DNA of 64,000 nt from assembly GCA_000717735.1 (NCBI GenBank), contig JOBE01000009.1:1-64000 (forward strand), in the 5' to 3' direction. This DNA comes from Streptomyces griseoluteus (GTDB taxonomy: Bacteria; Actinomycetota; Actinomycetes; Streptomycetales; Streptomycetaceae). The notes under the pieces were generated by a model. That model was not told the DNA's origin and searched no databases. It worked only from the letters and a program-made list of their open reading frames with translations. This document shows positions 26,831 to 36,077 of the stretch, piece after piece (position 1 is the stretch's first letter; every line of letters begins with the position of its first letter). The translations under genes were made by a program, and so were the position numbers.

Positions 26831-27580
26831 ATGAGCAGCGAACAGCCACACCAGGGCGGGTACGGCGGGCAGCCCGGCTACGGGGCGCCCGGCGCCCCCG
26901 GCGGCTACGGAGCACCCGCGCAGCCCGCCCCCGCCCGCCCGGCCTCCCACCGAGGGGCCTGGATAGGCGCGGGAGCCACCCTCCTCGCGGCCGTGATCGG
27001 CGTCGTCGGTACGTACGTGGTGACCAGCGGCAACGCCAAGCCCGCACCGCCCCCCGCGCAGGGCCCGGCGCCCTCGGCCACCACGGCCGGCGCCCCGGGC
27101 GGCGAGACGGCTCCCTCGGACGCGTCGCAGAGCCCGGACACCTCGCAGTCCCCGGAACCGCAGGCCCCCGAGACCGCCGGGACCCCGCCCGCGAAGCCGG
27201 CCGACACCGTCCAGTGGCAGGGCGCCCTGGCGATCACGTACGCGGACGCGAAGGACCTGGACTCCACGCCCCCCGTGGAGTCCGAGATCAACGAGGAGAA
27301 CGACTTCTCCGTCCACCCCTTCGGCACCAGCCACATGCTGAGCCCCGACAGCGGGGCCAAGGCGCTGGTGTGGAAGGACTCCACGAAGGCGCCCACGCGC
27401 GCGGACTGCGCGGGCGTCGTCGACACCCTGGGAACCACGACGACGATGAAGATGAAGACCGGCCTGGCGCTCTGCGCCCGCACGAACGACGGCCGCGTCG
27501 CCCGGCTGACCGTGAAGGAACTGACCGGGCAGGCGAGCGACATGACCGGGGTCTTCGACATCGTCGTCTGGAGCGGCTGA
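26831..27580 (+). CDS. Single-pass membrane protein of unknown function
   Basis: This 249-aa protein has a Gly/Tyr/Pro/Ala-rich cytosolic N-terminus and one membrane helix (GAWIGAGATLLAAVIGVVGT, about 44-64). A Pro/Ser/Ala-rich linker follows, then an extracellular beta-rich domain of about 130 residues with two Cys (ADCAGVVD and LALCARTND) that probably pair. The last part (RVARLTVKELTGQASDMTGV) is commonly seen in Streptomyces envelope proteins. ATG 26831 is spaced properly from a G-rich site; ATG 26822 is the alternative. The function is not recognised. Confidence 0.8.
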   Translation: MSSEQPHQGGYGGQPGYGAPGAPGGYGAPAQPAPARPASHRGAWIGAGATLLAAVIGVVGTYVVTSGNAKPAPPPAQGPAPSATTAGAPGGETAPSDASQSPDTSQSPEPQAPETAGTPPAKPADTVQWQGALAITYADAKDLDSTPPVESEINEENDFSVHPFGTSHMLSPDSGAKALVWKDSTKAPTRADCAGVVDTLGTTTTMKMKTGLALCARTNDGRVARLTVKELTGQASDMTGVFDIVVWSG

Positions 27581-27600
27581 CCGCGACGGGCCCCGGCGGG

Positions 27601-28086
27601 TCAGAGGTCCTTGCCGTACCAGACGTCCATGTACGGACCGGAGCAGTACGCCGGTATCTCCGCGTACCCGTGCCGCGTGTACAGGGCGCGCGCCTCGACC
27701 AGGTCCAGACGCGTGTTGAGGACCATCCGGCGCGCCCCCAGCGCGCGGGCCGCCTCCTCGAGGCCGTCCATCAGGACGCCGGCGCCGCCGAGGCCGCGAA
27801 AGGCGTGACGCAGGAAGACCCGGGTCAGCTCGGCGCGTTCCCCGTCGAGGAGCAGGACCCCTCCGCAGGCGGCGGGCTTTCCCTCGTAGCGCCCGACGAG
27901 GAACTGCCCGGTCGGCGGGGTCAGCAGCTCGACGCCGTCACCGGCCAGCCCCTCGTCGATCTCCGCCTCGGTCGCCGGGCGCTTCCAGTAGCGGCTGGCG
28001 ACGTCGTCGTAGTAGTCACGGCGCAGAGCCGTCGCGTCCGGGGTGTCGACGTGCTCGGGGGAGAAGGTCCAGGTCATGCGTGCCAT
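27601..28086 (-). CDS. GNAT family N-acetyltransferase
   Basis: This 161-aa acetyl-CoA-dependent acyltransferase has the core beta4 strand (AACGGVLLLDGERAELTRVF). It is followed by the pyrophosphate-binding loop FRGLGGAGVLMDGLEEAARA, equivalent to R/Q-x-x-G-x-G/A, and the beta5-alpha4 part MVLNTRLDLVEARALYTRHGY ends the fold. The substrate is unknown. Starts at 28086 or 28077 (MTWTF) are both possible. It ends 20 bp from the upstream membrane gene, in convergent orientation. Confidence 0.9.
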   Translation of the reverse strand: MARMTWTFSPEHVDTPDATALRRDYYDDVASRYWKRPATEAEIDEGLAGDGVELLTPPTGQFLVGRYEGKPAACGGVLLLDGERAELTRVFLRHAFRGLGGAGVLMDGLEEAARALGARRMVLNTRLDLVEARALYTRHGYAEIPAYCSGPYMDVWYGKDL

Positions 28087-28149
28087 TGTGCGGCGCGCAC
28101 GACCCGGGGCGCAGCTCCGTTTCCCCGGCCGGGGCGGCCGGGGCGCGGC

Positions 28150-28479
28150 TCAGTTCTTGGGGGACGCCTGCTGGACGACCTCGAACGACCAGAGGGTCGA
28201 CCCGGAGGCGGCGGGCTTCGGCCGCTCACCGCCGCCCTGGCCGCCGCCCTGGTGAGCGGCCTTCATGGAGCCGTTCATCCACGCCTGGAAGTCCTCCTCG
28301 CTGCGCCAGCGGGTGTACACCAGGTACTGGTCGGTGCCTTCCAGCGGGCGCAGCAGCTCGAACCACTCGAAACCGTCGGACCCCTCGACGGCCCCCGCGC
28401 GGGACGCGAAACGCTGCTCCAGCACCTCGCGCTGCTCGGCCGGAACGGTCAGGACGTTGATCTTTACCACGCTGGGCAC
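28150..28479 (-). CDS. Antibiotic biosynthesis monooxygenase (ABM) domain protein
   Basis: This 109-aa ferredoxin-like dimeric alpha/beta-barrel protein has the ABM strand VKINVLTVPAEQREVLEQRF and the conserved FEWFELLRPLEGTDQYLVYT and WRSEEDFQAWMNG segments. The GTG start at 28479 has GAGAGG at suitable spacing. The longer frame to 28530 is unlikely. Such stand-alone ABM proteins include quinol monooxygenases and heme-degrading enzymes (IsdG/MhuD type). The Asn and Trp of IsdG are not clearly aligned, so I do not assign a reaction. Confidence 0.87.
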   Translation of the reverse strand: MPSVVKINVLTVPAEQREVLEQRFASRAGAVEGSDGFEWFELLRPLEGTDQYLVYTRWRSEEDFQAWMNGSMKAAHQGGGQGGGERPKPAASGSTLWSFEVVQQASPKN

Positions 28480-28729
28480 ATGACACCTCTCGGGAAGCAC
28501 AGGCCGGGCACCGCACCCCGCCTTGATCACGCCTGTGCAGTCTCCTACATCCGCCGGTCAAAGCGGCGTGAGGACGCCCGGCGGGCAACGCCCGTGGCGC
28601 GATGACGACGGCCCCGCGCGGCGGGCTTCCTGGCCAGGGGGGCGACTCCGGCGTGGCTCCCATGTGAGGCTTCGTACGAGTCGCTCGGTGCTCCCGTTCC
28701 TCCTCACGAACGCTCATGGAAGGCACGAC

Positions 28730-29887
28730 ATGACGCAGACCCCCACCACCCCCCGGGCCGACGCGGTACGGGAGTTGGCCGTGCGCTGGTTGCCGCTGCT
28801 CGGGGACGACGACTTCGTCGTCTCGCCCGTCGGGCTTTGGCTGGCCCTTGGGGCCGTCGCCTCCGGGGCCAGGGGGCGGACCGGCGAGGAGATGGGGGAG
28901 TTGCTCGGGGTCGAGGGGGAGGCGGCCGCCGAGGCCGTGACCCTCGGCGGGCGGTGGCTCGGGCAGGCGCCGGGGGTGGCGGTGGCGACCGGGGTGTGGA
29001 GCCGGGTGCCGGTGCTCGACGCCTTCCGGGCGGGGCTGCCCGACGTGCGGTTCGGGCCGCTGCCCGGGGCGGTGTGGTCCGCGCTGCCCGATGACGTCTT
29101 CGGGGCGACGGACGACATGTCCCTCGGCGAGATGCCCGACGCCCAGGAGGAGCTCGACGCCTGGGTGAGCCGTGCCACCGGAGGGCGGATCACGCGGCTG
29201 CCCCTCGATCTGGACGGCTCCGAGGATCTGGTACTCCTCAACGCCCTCGCGCTGAAGGCCTCTTGGCTGACCGCATTCCCCGGGCACCTCACCCGTGACG
29301 AGCCCTTCACCGACGGATACGGGGACACCCGGCCCGTGCCGACCATGCGGCAGCGGATCCCGGCCGGCTGGGTCTGGTACGTGGGCGGGGTCACCGTCGT
29401 CGAACTGCCCTGCGCGGGGGAGGGGGGCGTACGGGTCCGCTTCGTCCTCGGGGCCGAGGCCGACGGGCCCGGCGACGTGCTGCCCGCCGCCTGGGCCGGG
29501 GTCGACGCGCGGCGGCCGCTCGTCGCGGATTCGGCCGATCTCGGCCTGCCGCGCTTCACCCTCCGTACGAAGACCGACGCGAGGGAGCAGCTCGCCGCGC
29601 TCGGCCTGACCGGGGCGCTGCGGCGCGGGGCCGACTTCTCGGGTCTCTCCCCGGCGGACCTGTACATCGCCAAGGTCGTGCAGGAGGCGGTGGTCGAGGT
29701 CGCCGAGGAGGGGGTGGAGGCGGCGGCCGTCACCCAGGTGACGATGACGCGCAGCGCCGCCGCGCCCCGTCACAAGGTGGTGGAACGCATCGCCTTCGAC
29801 CGGCCCTTCGGGGTGGTCGTCCTCGACGCTTCGGGCGAGGTGCCGCTGTTCACGGGCTGGCGGCAGAGCGCGCCCTCGGTCAGCTGA
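28730..29887 (+). CDS. Serpin family protease inhibitor
   Basis: This 385-aa protein covers a whole serpin fold: the N-terminal helix segment FVVSPVGLWLALGAVASGA, LVLLNALALKASWL in the shutter, and the C-terminal HKVVERIAFDRPFGVVVLD. The reactive-loop hinge reads EEGVEAAAVT, close to the EEGTEAAAAT consensus that allows loop insertion, so it may be inhibitory. The scissile region is in TMTRSAAAP, with an Arg near P1-P2 suggesting trypsin- or subtilisin-like targets (inference). No signal peptide is visible, so it may act in the cytosol or be released on lysis. Its stop overlaps the convergent methyltransferase by 8 bp. Confidence 0.93.
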   Translation: MTQTPTTPRADAVRELAVRWLPLLGDDDFVVSPVGLWLALGAVASGARGRTGEEMGELLGVEGEAAAEAVTLGGRWLGQAPGVAVATGVWSRVPVLDAFRAGLPDVRFGPLPGAVWSALPDDVFGATDDMSLGEMPDAQEELDAWVSRATGGRITRLPLDLDGSEDLVLLNALALKASWLTAFPGHLTRDEPFTDGYGDTRPVPTMRQRIPAGWVWYVGGVTVVELPCAGEGGVRVRFVLGAEADGPGDVLPAAWAGVDARRPLVADSADLGLPRFTLRTKTDAREQLAALGLTGALRRGADFSGLSPADLYIAKVVQEAVVEVAEEGVEAAAVTQVTMTRSAAAPRHKVVERIAFDRPFGVVVLDASGEVPLFTGWRQSAPSVS

Positions 29888-31646
29888 CGACCCGGGCGAG
29901 CAGCAGGCCGTCGTAGCCCTTCGCGCCGACCGTCTGGAGGGCCGTCGCGTCCAGCCGGGGTTCGCGGGCGACGAACTCGAACAGTTCGCGGGTGCCGGTG
30001 ATCGCCGGGTCGTCCGGGTCCGGGGTGGCGACCCTGCCGCCGCGCACCACGTTGTCGACGATGATCACCGTGCCGGGGCGGGAGAGCTTCAGGGCCCATT
30101 CGGCATAGCGCGGGTTGTTGACCTTGTCGGCGTCGACGAAGACCAGGTCGAAGGGGCCGGCGCCCTCCGCCTCCAGCTGCGGCAAGGTGTCCAGGGCGGC
30201 GCCCGTGCGGACCTCGACGAGCTTGTCGAGGCCGGCGCGGGCGATGTTGGCGCGGGCGACGTCCGCGTGGGCGGGGTCGTACTCCAGGGTGATCAGCCGG
30301 CCGTCGGCGGGCAGGGCGCGGGCCAGCCAGATCGTGCTGTATCCGCCGAGGGTGCCGATCTCCAGGATGCTCCGGGCGCCCTGCATCAGGGCGAGCAGGT
30401 GGAGCAGCTTCCCCTGGTTGGGGGCGACGGCGATCTCGGGCAGGCCGGCCGCCGTGGAGGCGGCGAGCGCGGCCGTGAGCACGTCGTCGGCCGGTGCGAC
30501 GGTCCGGCTGAAGTAGTCGTCGACCGCGTTCCACTGAGGGTTCGTCATGTCATGGGAACGTACACCGGTGTCCACCGCCGGACGGCGCCGTGCCACGCGT
30601 ACGAGCAGCAGTGCCGCGACCACCACGAGCAGCAGACCGCCGCCCACCGTCAGGAGCCACACCGGGATGCCGCCGGCGACGGTCATCAGCCGGTCGGTGT
30701 ACTCGACCTGGCGGTACGGGGTGTCCGCGACGGTCCTCAGACGGTGGTCGTCGTCGATCCGCGCCGGATCGGGGAACTCCTGCTCCATGACCGTCAGATG
30801 CACCGGGCGCTGTCCCGCGAGTCCGGCGAGGGCGCCCTCGGGGCGTTCGATCCGGCCGGCGAAGGTCACCTCGGGGCGGTCGCCGCCGATGGCGGAGCGG
30901 GGTTCCATCCGGTGGTCGGCCAGGATGGAGAGGCCGAGGGTCTGGGAGTTCGCCGCGAGGCGGGAGAGCCGCATGGGGTAGACGAGTTCGGGCGAGGCGA
31001 AGGTGATGCGGAGGGGTGTCAGTTCGCCCTGGAGGACGGTGTCCTTCTCCGCGGGTGCGAGGCGGACGGCGACGTACTCCCACTTCCGCTGCACGTACGG
31101 CTGGAGCGCGCCGGTCAGCCGGTCGGGCAGTTCGAAGCCGTGGGTGCGCAGCCAGTCGCCGAGGGCCTCCGGGTCGGTGGCCGTCAGCCGGGCGACGTCG
31201 AAGGGGCCGAGCCGCTCGCGGCCGACGACCCCGACGCCGGCGCCCTTGCCGGGCGGCGGGGCGCCGGCCCCGTCGCCGCGGCCGCCCGCGAACGGCCAGT
31301 CGTCCTCGCGCGGCCAGAAGTGGAAGCGGTCGCGCTGCTCGGGCTCGGTGAGGCGTTCGATCTCGTCGAAGAGCGCCGGGTCGCCGAGGGCGACGTCGGC
31401 CCGGCTCGGCACCGGCATGATCCAGGCGGCGTGCCGGGCGTCGCCGTGGACGTTGAAGCGCATGACGATCGTCTCGGTGCGGCCGTCCCAGTGGACGGCC
31501 GACTCCTCCCGGTCGACGCCGATGCGCTCGGACTTCGACGGGATCATGGCGCCGCAGCCGCAGGCGTACGCCGGTGCGACGAGCGAACCGAGCTGGAGCG
31601 CGAGCAGCGCGACGATGGTGGTCAGGAATCTGTGTGTCCCCCGCAT
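29880..31646 (-). CDS. DUF2330 membrane protein fused in frame to a class I O-methyltransferase
   Basis: This is one uninterrupted 588-codon frame. Residues 1-about 350 are a DUF2330 protein: signal peptide, ACGCGAM motif after cleavage, an extracellular beta-rich domain and a C-terminal membrane helix (WLLTVGGGLLLVVVAALLLV). Residues 367-588, starting at an internal ATG at 30548, are a complete O-methyltransferase of the CCoAOMT type (SAM motif ILEIGTLGGYSTIWL, metal site VFVDADKVNNP and IIVDNVVRGG). The two halves normally are separate proteins. In the +1 frame the junction contains an ATGA stop-start overlap at 30548. So either a 1-nt indel fused two overlapping genes (or is a sequencing error), or the methyltransferase is really separate. 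No clear ribosome site precedes the internal ATG. Confidence 0.82.
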   Translation of the reverse strand: MRGTHRFLTTIVALLALQLGSLVAPAYACGCGAMIPSKSERIGVDREESAVHWDGRTETIVMRFNVHGDARHAAWIMPVPSRADVALGDPALFDEIERLTEPEQRDRFHFWPREDDWPFAGGRGDGAGAPPPGKGAGVGVVGRERLGPFDVARLTATDPEALGDWLRTHGFELPDRLTGALQPYVQRKWEYVAVRLAPAEKDTVLQGELTPLRITFASPELVYPMRLSRLAANSQTLGLSILADHRMEPRSAIGGDRPEVTFAGRIERPEGALAGLAGQRPVHLTVMEQEFPDPARIDDDHRLRTVADTPYRQVEYTDRLMTVAGGIPVWLLTVGGGLLLVVVAALLLVRVARRRPAVDTGVRSHDMTNPQWNAVDDYFSRTVAPADDVLTAALAASTAAGLPEIAVAPNQGKLLHLLALMQGARSILEIGTLGGYSTIWLARALPADGRLITLEYDPAHADVARANIARAGLDKLVEVRTGAALDTLPQLEAEGAGPFDLVFVDADKVNNPRYAEWALKLSRPGTVIIVDNVVRGGRVATPDPDDPAITGTRELFEFVAREPRLDATALQTVGAKGYDGLLLARVVS

Positions 31647-31678
31647 GCGGGGTGGGACGTCCCCCGTGGCCTTCCGGT

Positions 31679-31735
31679 TCCGGGCCGGTGTCCGGTTCCT
31701 GGTCGGTCTCGGGCTCCGGGCCGGTGTCCGGTTCC
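31679..31735 (+). repeat. Two identical 21-bp direct repeats
   Basis: The sequence TCCGGGCCGGTGTCCGGTTC followed by C occurs at 31679-31699 and again at 31715-31735, 36 bp apart, in the gap between the cyp125 stop and the DUF2330 start. Partial copies flank it. Confidence 0.85.
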
Positions 31736-31745
31736 GGGCCGGTCG

Positions 31746-33005
31746 TCAGGTGGAAGCGCCGCCTCCCGCGCGGACCCGGAGTTCCTTCACGCCGTTCAGC
31801 CAGGCGGCCCGCAGCCGGCGTGGTTCGCCGGCGAGCGTCAGGTCGGGCAGGGCGTCCGCGACGGCGTTGAAGATGAGCTCGATCTCCTTGATCGCGAGGG
31901 CCTTGCCGAGGCAGAAGTGGGGGCCGCCGCCGCCGAAGCCCAGGTGCGGGTTGGGGTCGCGGGTGATGTCGAAGCGTTCGGGGTCGGTGAACACCTCGGG
32001 GTCGTTGTTGGCGGAGGAGTAGAAGAGGCCGATCCTGTCGCCCTTGGCGATCTTCTGTCCGCCGAGCTCGGTGTCCTGGGTCGCGGTCCGCTGGAAGGAG
32101 ACCACGGGGGTGGCCCAGCGGACGATCTCCTCGGCGGCGGTCGCCGGCCGTTCCCGCTTGAAGCGCTCCCACTCCTCGGGGTGGGTGAGGAAGGCGTGCA
32201 TGCCGTGGCTGATGGCGTTGCGGGTGGTCTCGTTGCCGGCGACGGCGAGCAGCAGGACGAAGAACCCGAACTCGTCGGAGGACAGGTTGCCCTGGCCCTC
32301 GGCGGCGACGAGCCGGCTGACGATGTCGGCGGCGGGGCATTCCTTGCGGGCGGCGGCCATGTTCATCGAGTAGCCGATGAGCTCCATGGCGGCCTCGGCG
32401 CCGATCTCCTCGGTGATGGCGTATTCGGGGTCGTCGTACGCGACCATCTTGTTCGACCAGTCGAAGATCCGGGAGCGGTCCTCCTGGGGGACGCCGATGA
32501 GTTCGGCGATGGCCTGGAGGGGCAGTTCGACGGCGACCTCGGTGACGAAGTCGAAGGTGCCGTCGGCGTCCGCGCCGCGTTTCGCCTCGTCGACGATGGC
32601 GTGGGCGCGGTCGCGGAGCGCGGTCTCCAGGTTCCGGATCGCCCGGGGGGTGAAGCCGCGCTGGACGATCTGGCGGACCCGGGTGTGCTCGGGCGGGTCC
32701 ATGTTGAGCATGATCAGTTTCTGGACCTCGATCTGGTCCCGGGTGATGTGCTCGTTGAATCGGATGACGGCCGTGTTCTCGTTCGAGGAGAACAGCTCGG
32801 GGTGGGTGGAGACGTACCTGACGTCCGCGTGGCGCGTGACGGCCCAGTACCCGGCGTCCTCGAAGCCCGTGATGCCGGGCGGCTGGGGGCACCACCAGAC
32901 GGGTGCGGTCTGCCGCAGCCGGGCGAACTCGGGCAGGGGGACGCGGTCGCGGAGCAGATCGGGGTCGGTGGCGTCGAACCCTTCGGGGAGATGGGGACAG
33001 GGCAT
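31746..33005 (-). CDS. cyp125: CYP125-type cytochrome P450 (steroid C26/C27 monooxygenase)
   Basis: This 419-aa P450 has the I-helix AGNETTRN, the K-helix ExxR in EEIVRW and the heme loop FGGGGPHFCLG with the Cys ligand. The sequence follows Mycobacterium tuberculosis CYP125 closely, as I remember it: MLNMDPPEHTRVR, PLQAIAELIGVPQEDR, DEFGFFVLLLAVAGNETTRN, LIFNAVADALPDL and the C-terminal WLNGVKEL. CYP125 oxidises the terminal side-chain carbon of cholesterol or cholestenone. The ATG at 33005 is preferred (GGAG 10 bases upstream) over GTG 33014. fadA5 is divergent across a 227-bp region carrying KstR-like sites, the same pairing as in mycobacteria. Its redox partner may be the 3Fe-4S ferredoxin at 43.8 kb. 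Confidence 0.92.
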   Translation of the reverse strand: MPCPHLPEGFDATDPDLLRDRVPLPEFARLRQTAPVWWCPQPPGITGFEDAGYWAVTRHADVRYVSTHPELFSSNENTAVIRFNEHITRDQIEVQKLIMLNMDPPEHTRVRQIVQRGFTPRAIRNLETALRDRAHAIVDEAKRGADADGTFDFVTEVAVELPLQAIAELIGVPQEDRSRIFDWSNKMVAYDDPEYAITEEIGAEAAMELIGYSMNMAAARKECPAADIVSRLVAAEGQGNLSSDEFGFFVLLLAVAGNETTRNAISHGMHAFLTHPEEWERFKRERPATAAEEIVRWATPVVSFQRTATQDTELGGQKIAKGDRIGLFYSSANNDPEVFTDPERFDITRDPNPHLGFGGGGPHFCLGKALAIKEIELIFNAVADALPDLTLAGEPRRLRAAWLNGVKELRVRAGGGAST

Positions 33006-33023
33006 CGGCAACACACTCCATAT

Positions 33024-33038
33024 CTGATGGACCGTCAG
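33024..33038 (-). promoter_or_regulatory. CTGA-N7-TCAG operator-like palindrome (cyp125 promoter)
   Basis: CTGATGGACCGTCAG lies 18 bp upstream of the cyp125 start. Sequences of the same form stand before the aldehyde dehydrogenase (42267), the F420-type oxidoreductase (51161) and the acyl-CoA dehydrogenase (62984). They share CTGA at one end and GTCAG at the other. I infer a common regulator or promoter element. Confidence 0.65.
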
Positions 33039-33055
33039 GAGGTGTCTGGGAAGTT

Positions 33056-33069
33056 AGTAACGAGTTCTA
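33056..33069 (-). promoter_or_regulatory. KstR-like operator, cyp125-proximal
   Basis: AGTAACGAGTTCTA matches the KstR consensus TNNAACNNGTTNNA at 7 of 8 fixed positions and sits 51 bp before the cyp125 start. Confidence 0.6.
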
Positions 33070-33149
33070 CAAGTAGCAAGAGGCAGAACGGGAAGTGTTG
33101 TCTCCCGGACCCTTGCGTACCCGCGGTAGCAGTCATAAGACTGCACAGA

Positions 33150-33171
33150 GAACTAGAACGCGTACTAGTTC
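33150..33171 (+). promoter_or_regulatory. KstR-like operator within a 22-bp palindrome, fadA5-proximal
   Basis: TAGAACGCGTACTA (33154-33167) matches TNNAACNNGTTNNA at 7 of 8 fixed positions (GTA for GTT). It is centred in an inverted repeat GAACTAG-N8-CTAGTTC. The same core with AACTAGAAC and AGTTC flanks recurs before the aldehyde dehydrogenase at 42.2 kb. Confidence 0.7.
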
Positions 33172-33178
33172 CCCGTGA

Positions 33179-34411
<1,233 letters not shown>

Positions 34412-34455
34412 CGGCCGCTCAGCGCCTGTGTGGTGGAGCGGCCCGGAAACGCCGC

Positions 34456-34489
34456 AGGCCCCGCCCTCCCAGTGCGGGAGGCGGGGCCT
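34456..34489. terminator. Bidirectional terminator between fadA5 and the transglycosylase gene
   Basis: A GC-rich hairpin of 14-15 bp with one bulged C (34456-34470 with 34476-34489) has loop AGTGC and lies between two convergent genes. Confidence 0.8.
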
Positions 34490-34517
34490 TGCGGGTGCGC
34501 TGTGCGGCGGGTGACTC

Positions 34518-34919
34518 TTAGTACCAGCCGTTGGCCTGCCAGAACGCCCAGGCGGCGTTCGGGGAGCCGTAGCGCTCGTTCATGTAGTCGAGACCCCACT
34601 TGATCTGGGTGGCGGGGTTCGTCTTCCAGTCGGAACCGGCGGAGGACATCTTCGTGGCCGGCAGGGCCTGGACCAGGCCGTAGGCGCCGCTGGACGAGTT
34701 GGTGGCCTTGTGGTTCCAGCCGGACTCGTGCGAGACGATCTTGCTGAAGGACGCGTACTGCGAAGCGGGAACGATCTGTCGGGCGAGCTCCTGCGGGCTG
34801 GCGGCCGAAGCCGTGCCCGTCGTGCCCAGCACCGCACCGGACGCGCCCAGCAGCACGGCTGCGGAGGCGGCGATCTTCTTGTTGCGGGCAGAGACACGAG
34901 TGGTGAGCGAGCGGAACAA
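34518..34919 (-). CDS. Secreted SLT-domain lytic transglycosylase-like protein
   Basis: This 133-aa protein has a signal peptide (KKIAASAAVLLGASGAVLGT, cleavage near ASA about 40) followed by a compact SLT-type domain. The catalytic Glu lies in VSHESGWNHKATNSSSGAYG, and the C-terminal part is GLDYMNERYGSPNAAWAFWQ. It should cleave peptidoglycan. The only in-frame start I see is a TTG at 34919 (no ATG or GTG fits the signal peptide), with AGG about 9 bases upstream, so initiation is probably weak or regulated. A long structured leader precedes it, as for other Streptomyces wall hydrolases controlled by c-di-AMP riboswitches. Confidence 0.9.
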   Translation of the reverse strand: MFRSLTTRVSARNKKIAASAAVLLGASGAVLGTTGTASAASPQELARQIVPASQYASFSKIVSHESGWNHKATNSSSGAYGLVQALPATKMSSAGSDWKTNPATQIKWGLDYMNERYGSPNAAWAFWQANGWY

Positions 34920-35200
34920 CGTATCGACCTAACGTCGGGAACAAGGGCCGCGCCAGGCGATTTCGGCAAGCCGGAACCAGAGCCCGGGGGACCCGGGGAC
35001 TGGGGGGAACCGGCCGTCCGAGGCGCTGCGGTGAGCACCGGCTGCCTGGCGACGTCCACCAGACAAGCAGGGCTGGGACGCCGATGCAACGACCCCCTGT
35101 ACGAGGGAGGTTCGGACTCGCGGGGGAAGGTCCCGGGGTAGGTCTTGGGGTGTTTCCGCAGGTCGTGGGGGTATGTGGGGTGATTTGGGCGGCTTCGCCG
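34920..35200 (-). ncRNA. Structured 5' leader of the transglycosylase gene (possible c-di-AMP/ydaO riboswitch)
   Basis: There is about 280 bp without a gene upstream of the SLT gene. It contains nested long-range complementarity: 34951-34958 with 35044-35051 (8 bp) and 34970-34974 with 35038-35042 (5 bp), plus local GC hairpins such as 34983-34997. In Streptomyces, SLT and resuscitation-factor genes are known to be led by ydaO-type c-di-AMP riboswitches. I could not match the ydaO core motifs by eye, so the class is a guess while the structure is real. Confidence 0.4.
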
Positions 35201-35204
35201 TCTA

Positions 35205-36077
35205 CTATTCCGCGTCGTACGTGACGTAGGTCCTGTGGGGCGCCTCACCCGGGGCGGCCTCCTCCGGACCCCCGAATGTGACCTGGGCCTCGAAGTTCGC
35301 CCGTCGCGTGGCCCGCCGCAGCGCCTTCAGGAGCGTGCCGCCGATCGTGAGGGTGAGGACGACGGTCAGGGCGGCCCTGCCGAGGTCCCAGCCGAGGGAG
35401 GTCGCCACCACATAGGCGAGGAAACGGACCAGGTTCTCGTCGAGCGGAGCGCCCGGCTGGAACGAGATCCCGCTGCTCAGGCCCTGCAGCAGCACCCAGC
35501 CCTGCAGATTCATGACCGTCCCGTACGCGAACGCCGCCACGAAGCCGTACGCCGAGAGCATCAGCAGCTCCCCCCGGCCCCGCAGCCCGTCCGGGCCCGG
35601 CAGCAGACCGGCACCCATCGTGAACCAGCCCATCGACAGCATCTGGAACGGCATCCACGGCCCCACACCGCCCGTGAGCAGGGCCGACGCGAACATCGTC
35701 ACCGCGCCCAGGACGAAACCGAAGCCCGGCCCGAGGACCCGGCCGCTCAGCACCATCAGGAAGAACATCGGCTCCAGACCGGCCGTCCCCGCCCCCAGCG
35801 GCCGCAGGGCCGCGCCCACGGCGGCCAGCACCCCCAGCATCGCCACCGCCTTCGCGTCCATCCCGCAGTCGGCGATCGTCGCCACGACCACGGCGACCAG
35901 GAGCGGCAGCAGCGCCGCGAACAGCCACGGGGCGTCCCCGGCGTGCGAGGTGACGGCGGAATCCGCGTCCGCGAAGAGCGGCCAGCAGAAGGCGATGATC
36001 CCGACGAGGGAGACCAGGACGAGGGCGGTGACGGAGCGGGGTCCCAGGCGGACAGGGCGTGAGCTTCTCGTCCTCAC
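35205..36077 (-). CDS. ECF transporter S (substrate-binding) component
   Basis: This 290-aa integral membrane protein has about seven hydrophobic segments. It contains the region LAAVGAALRPLGAGTAGLEP and the downstream LMVLSGRVLGPGFGFVLGAV, typical of S components that bind vitamins or metals. The tail is soluble and acidic. The GTG at 36077 overlaps the stop of the ATPase gene (GTGA), so it is the last gene of the transporter operon. Since the operon is led by a cobalamin riboswitch, the substrate is probably a corrinoid or cobalt (inference). Upstream residues in the open frame are read-through of the ATPase gene in another phase. Confidence 0.87.
   Translation of the reverse strand: MRTRSSRPVRLGPRSVTALVLVSLVGIIAFCWPLFADADSAVTSHAGDAPWLFAALLPLLVAVVVATIADCGMDAKAVAMLGVLAAVGAALRPLGAGTAGLEPMFFLMVLSGRVLGPGFGFVLGAVTMFASALLTGGVGPWMPFQMLSMGWFTMGAGLLPGPDGLRGRGELLMLSAYGFVAAFAYGTVMNLQGWVLLQGLSSGISFQPGAPLDENLVRFLAYVVATSLGWDLGRAALTVVLTLTIGGTLLKALRRATRRANFEAQVTFGGPEEAAPGEAPHRTYVTYDAE

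Noticed and set aside
34982..35012. A plus-strand run of GGGGGACC/GGGGGAACC resembling part of a ydaO riboswitch.
   Set aside because: It is on the wrong strand for the transglycosylase, and no plus-strand gene follows it. Only the minus-strand leader is kept as a candidate.
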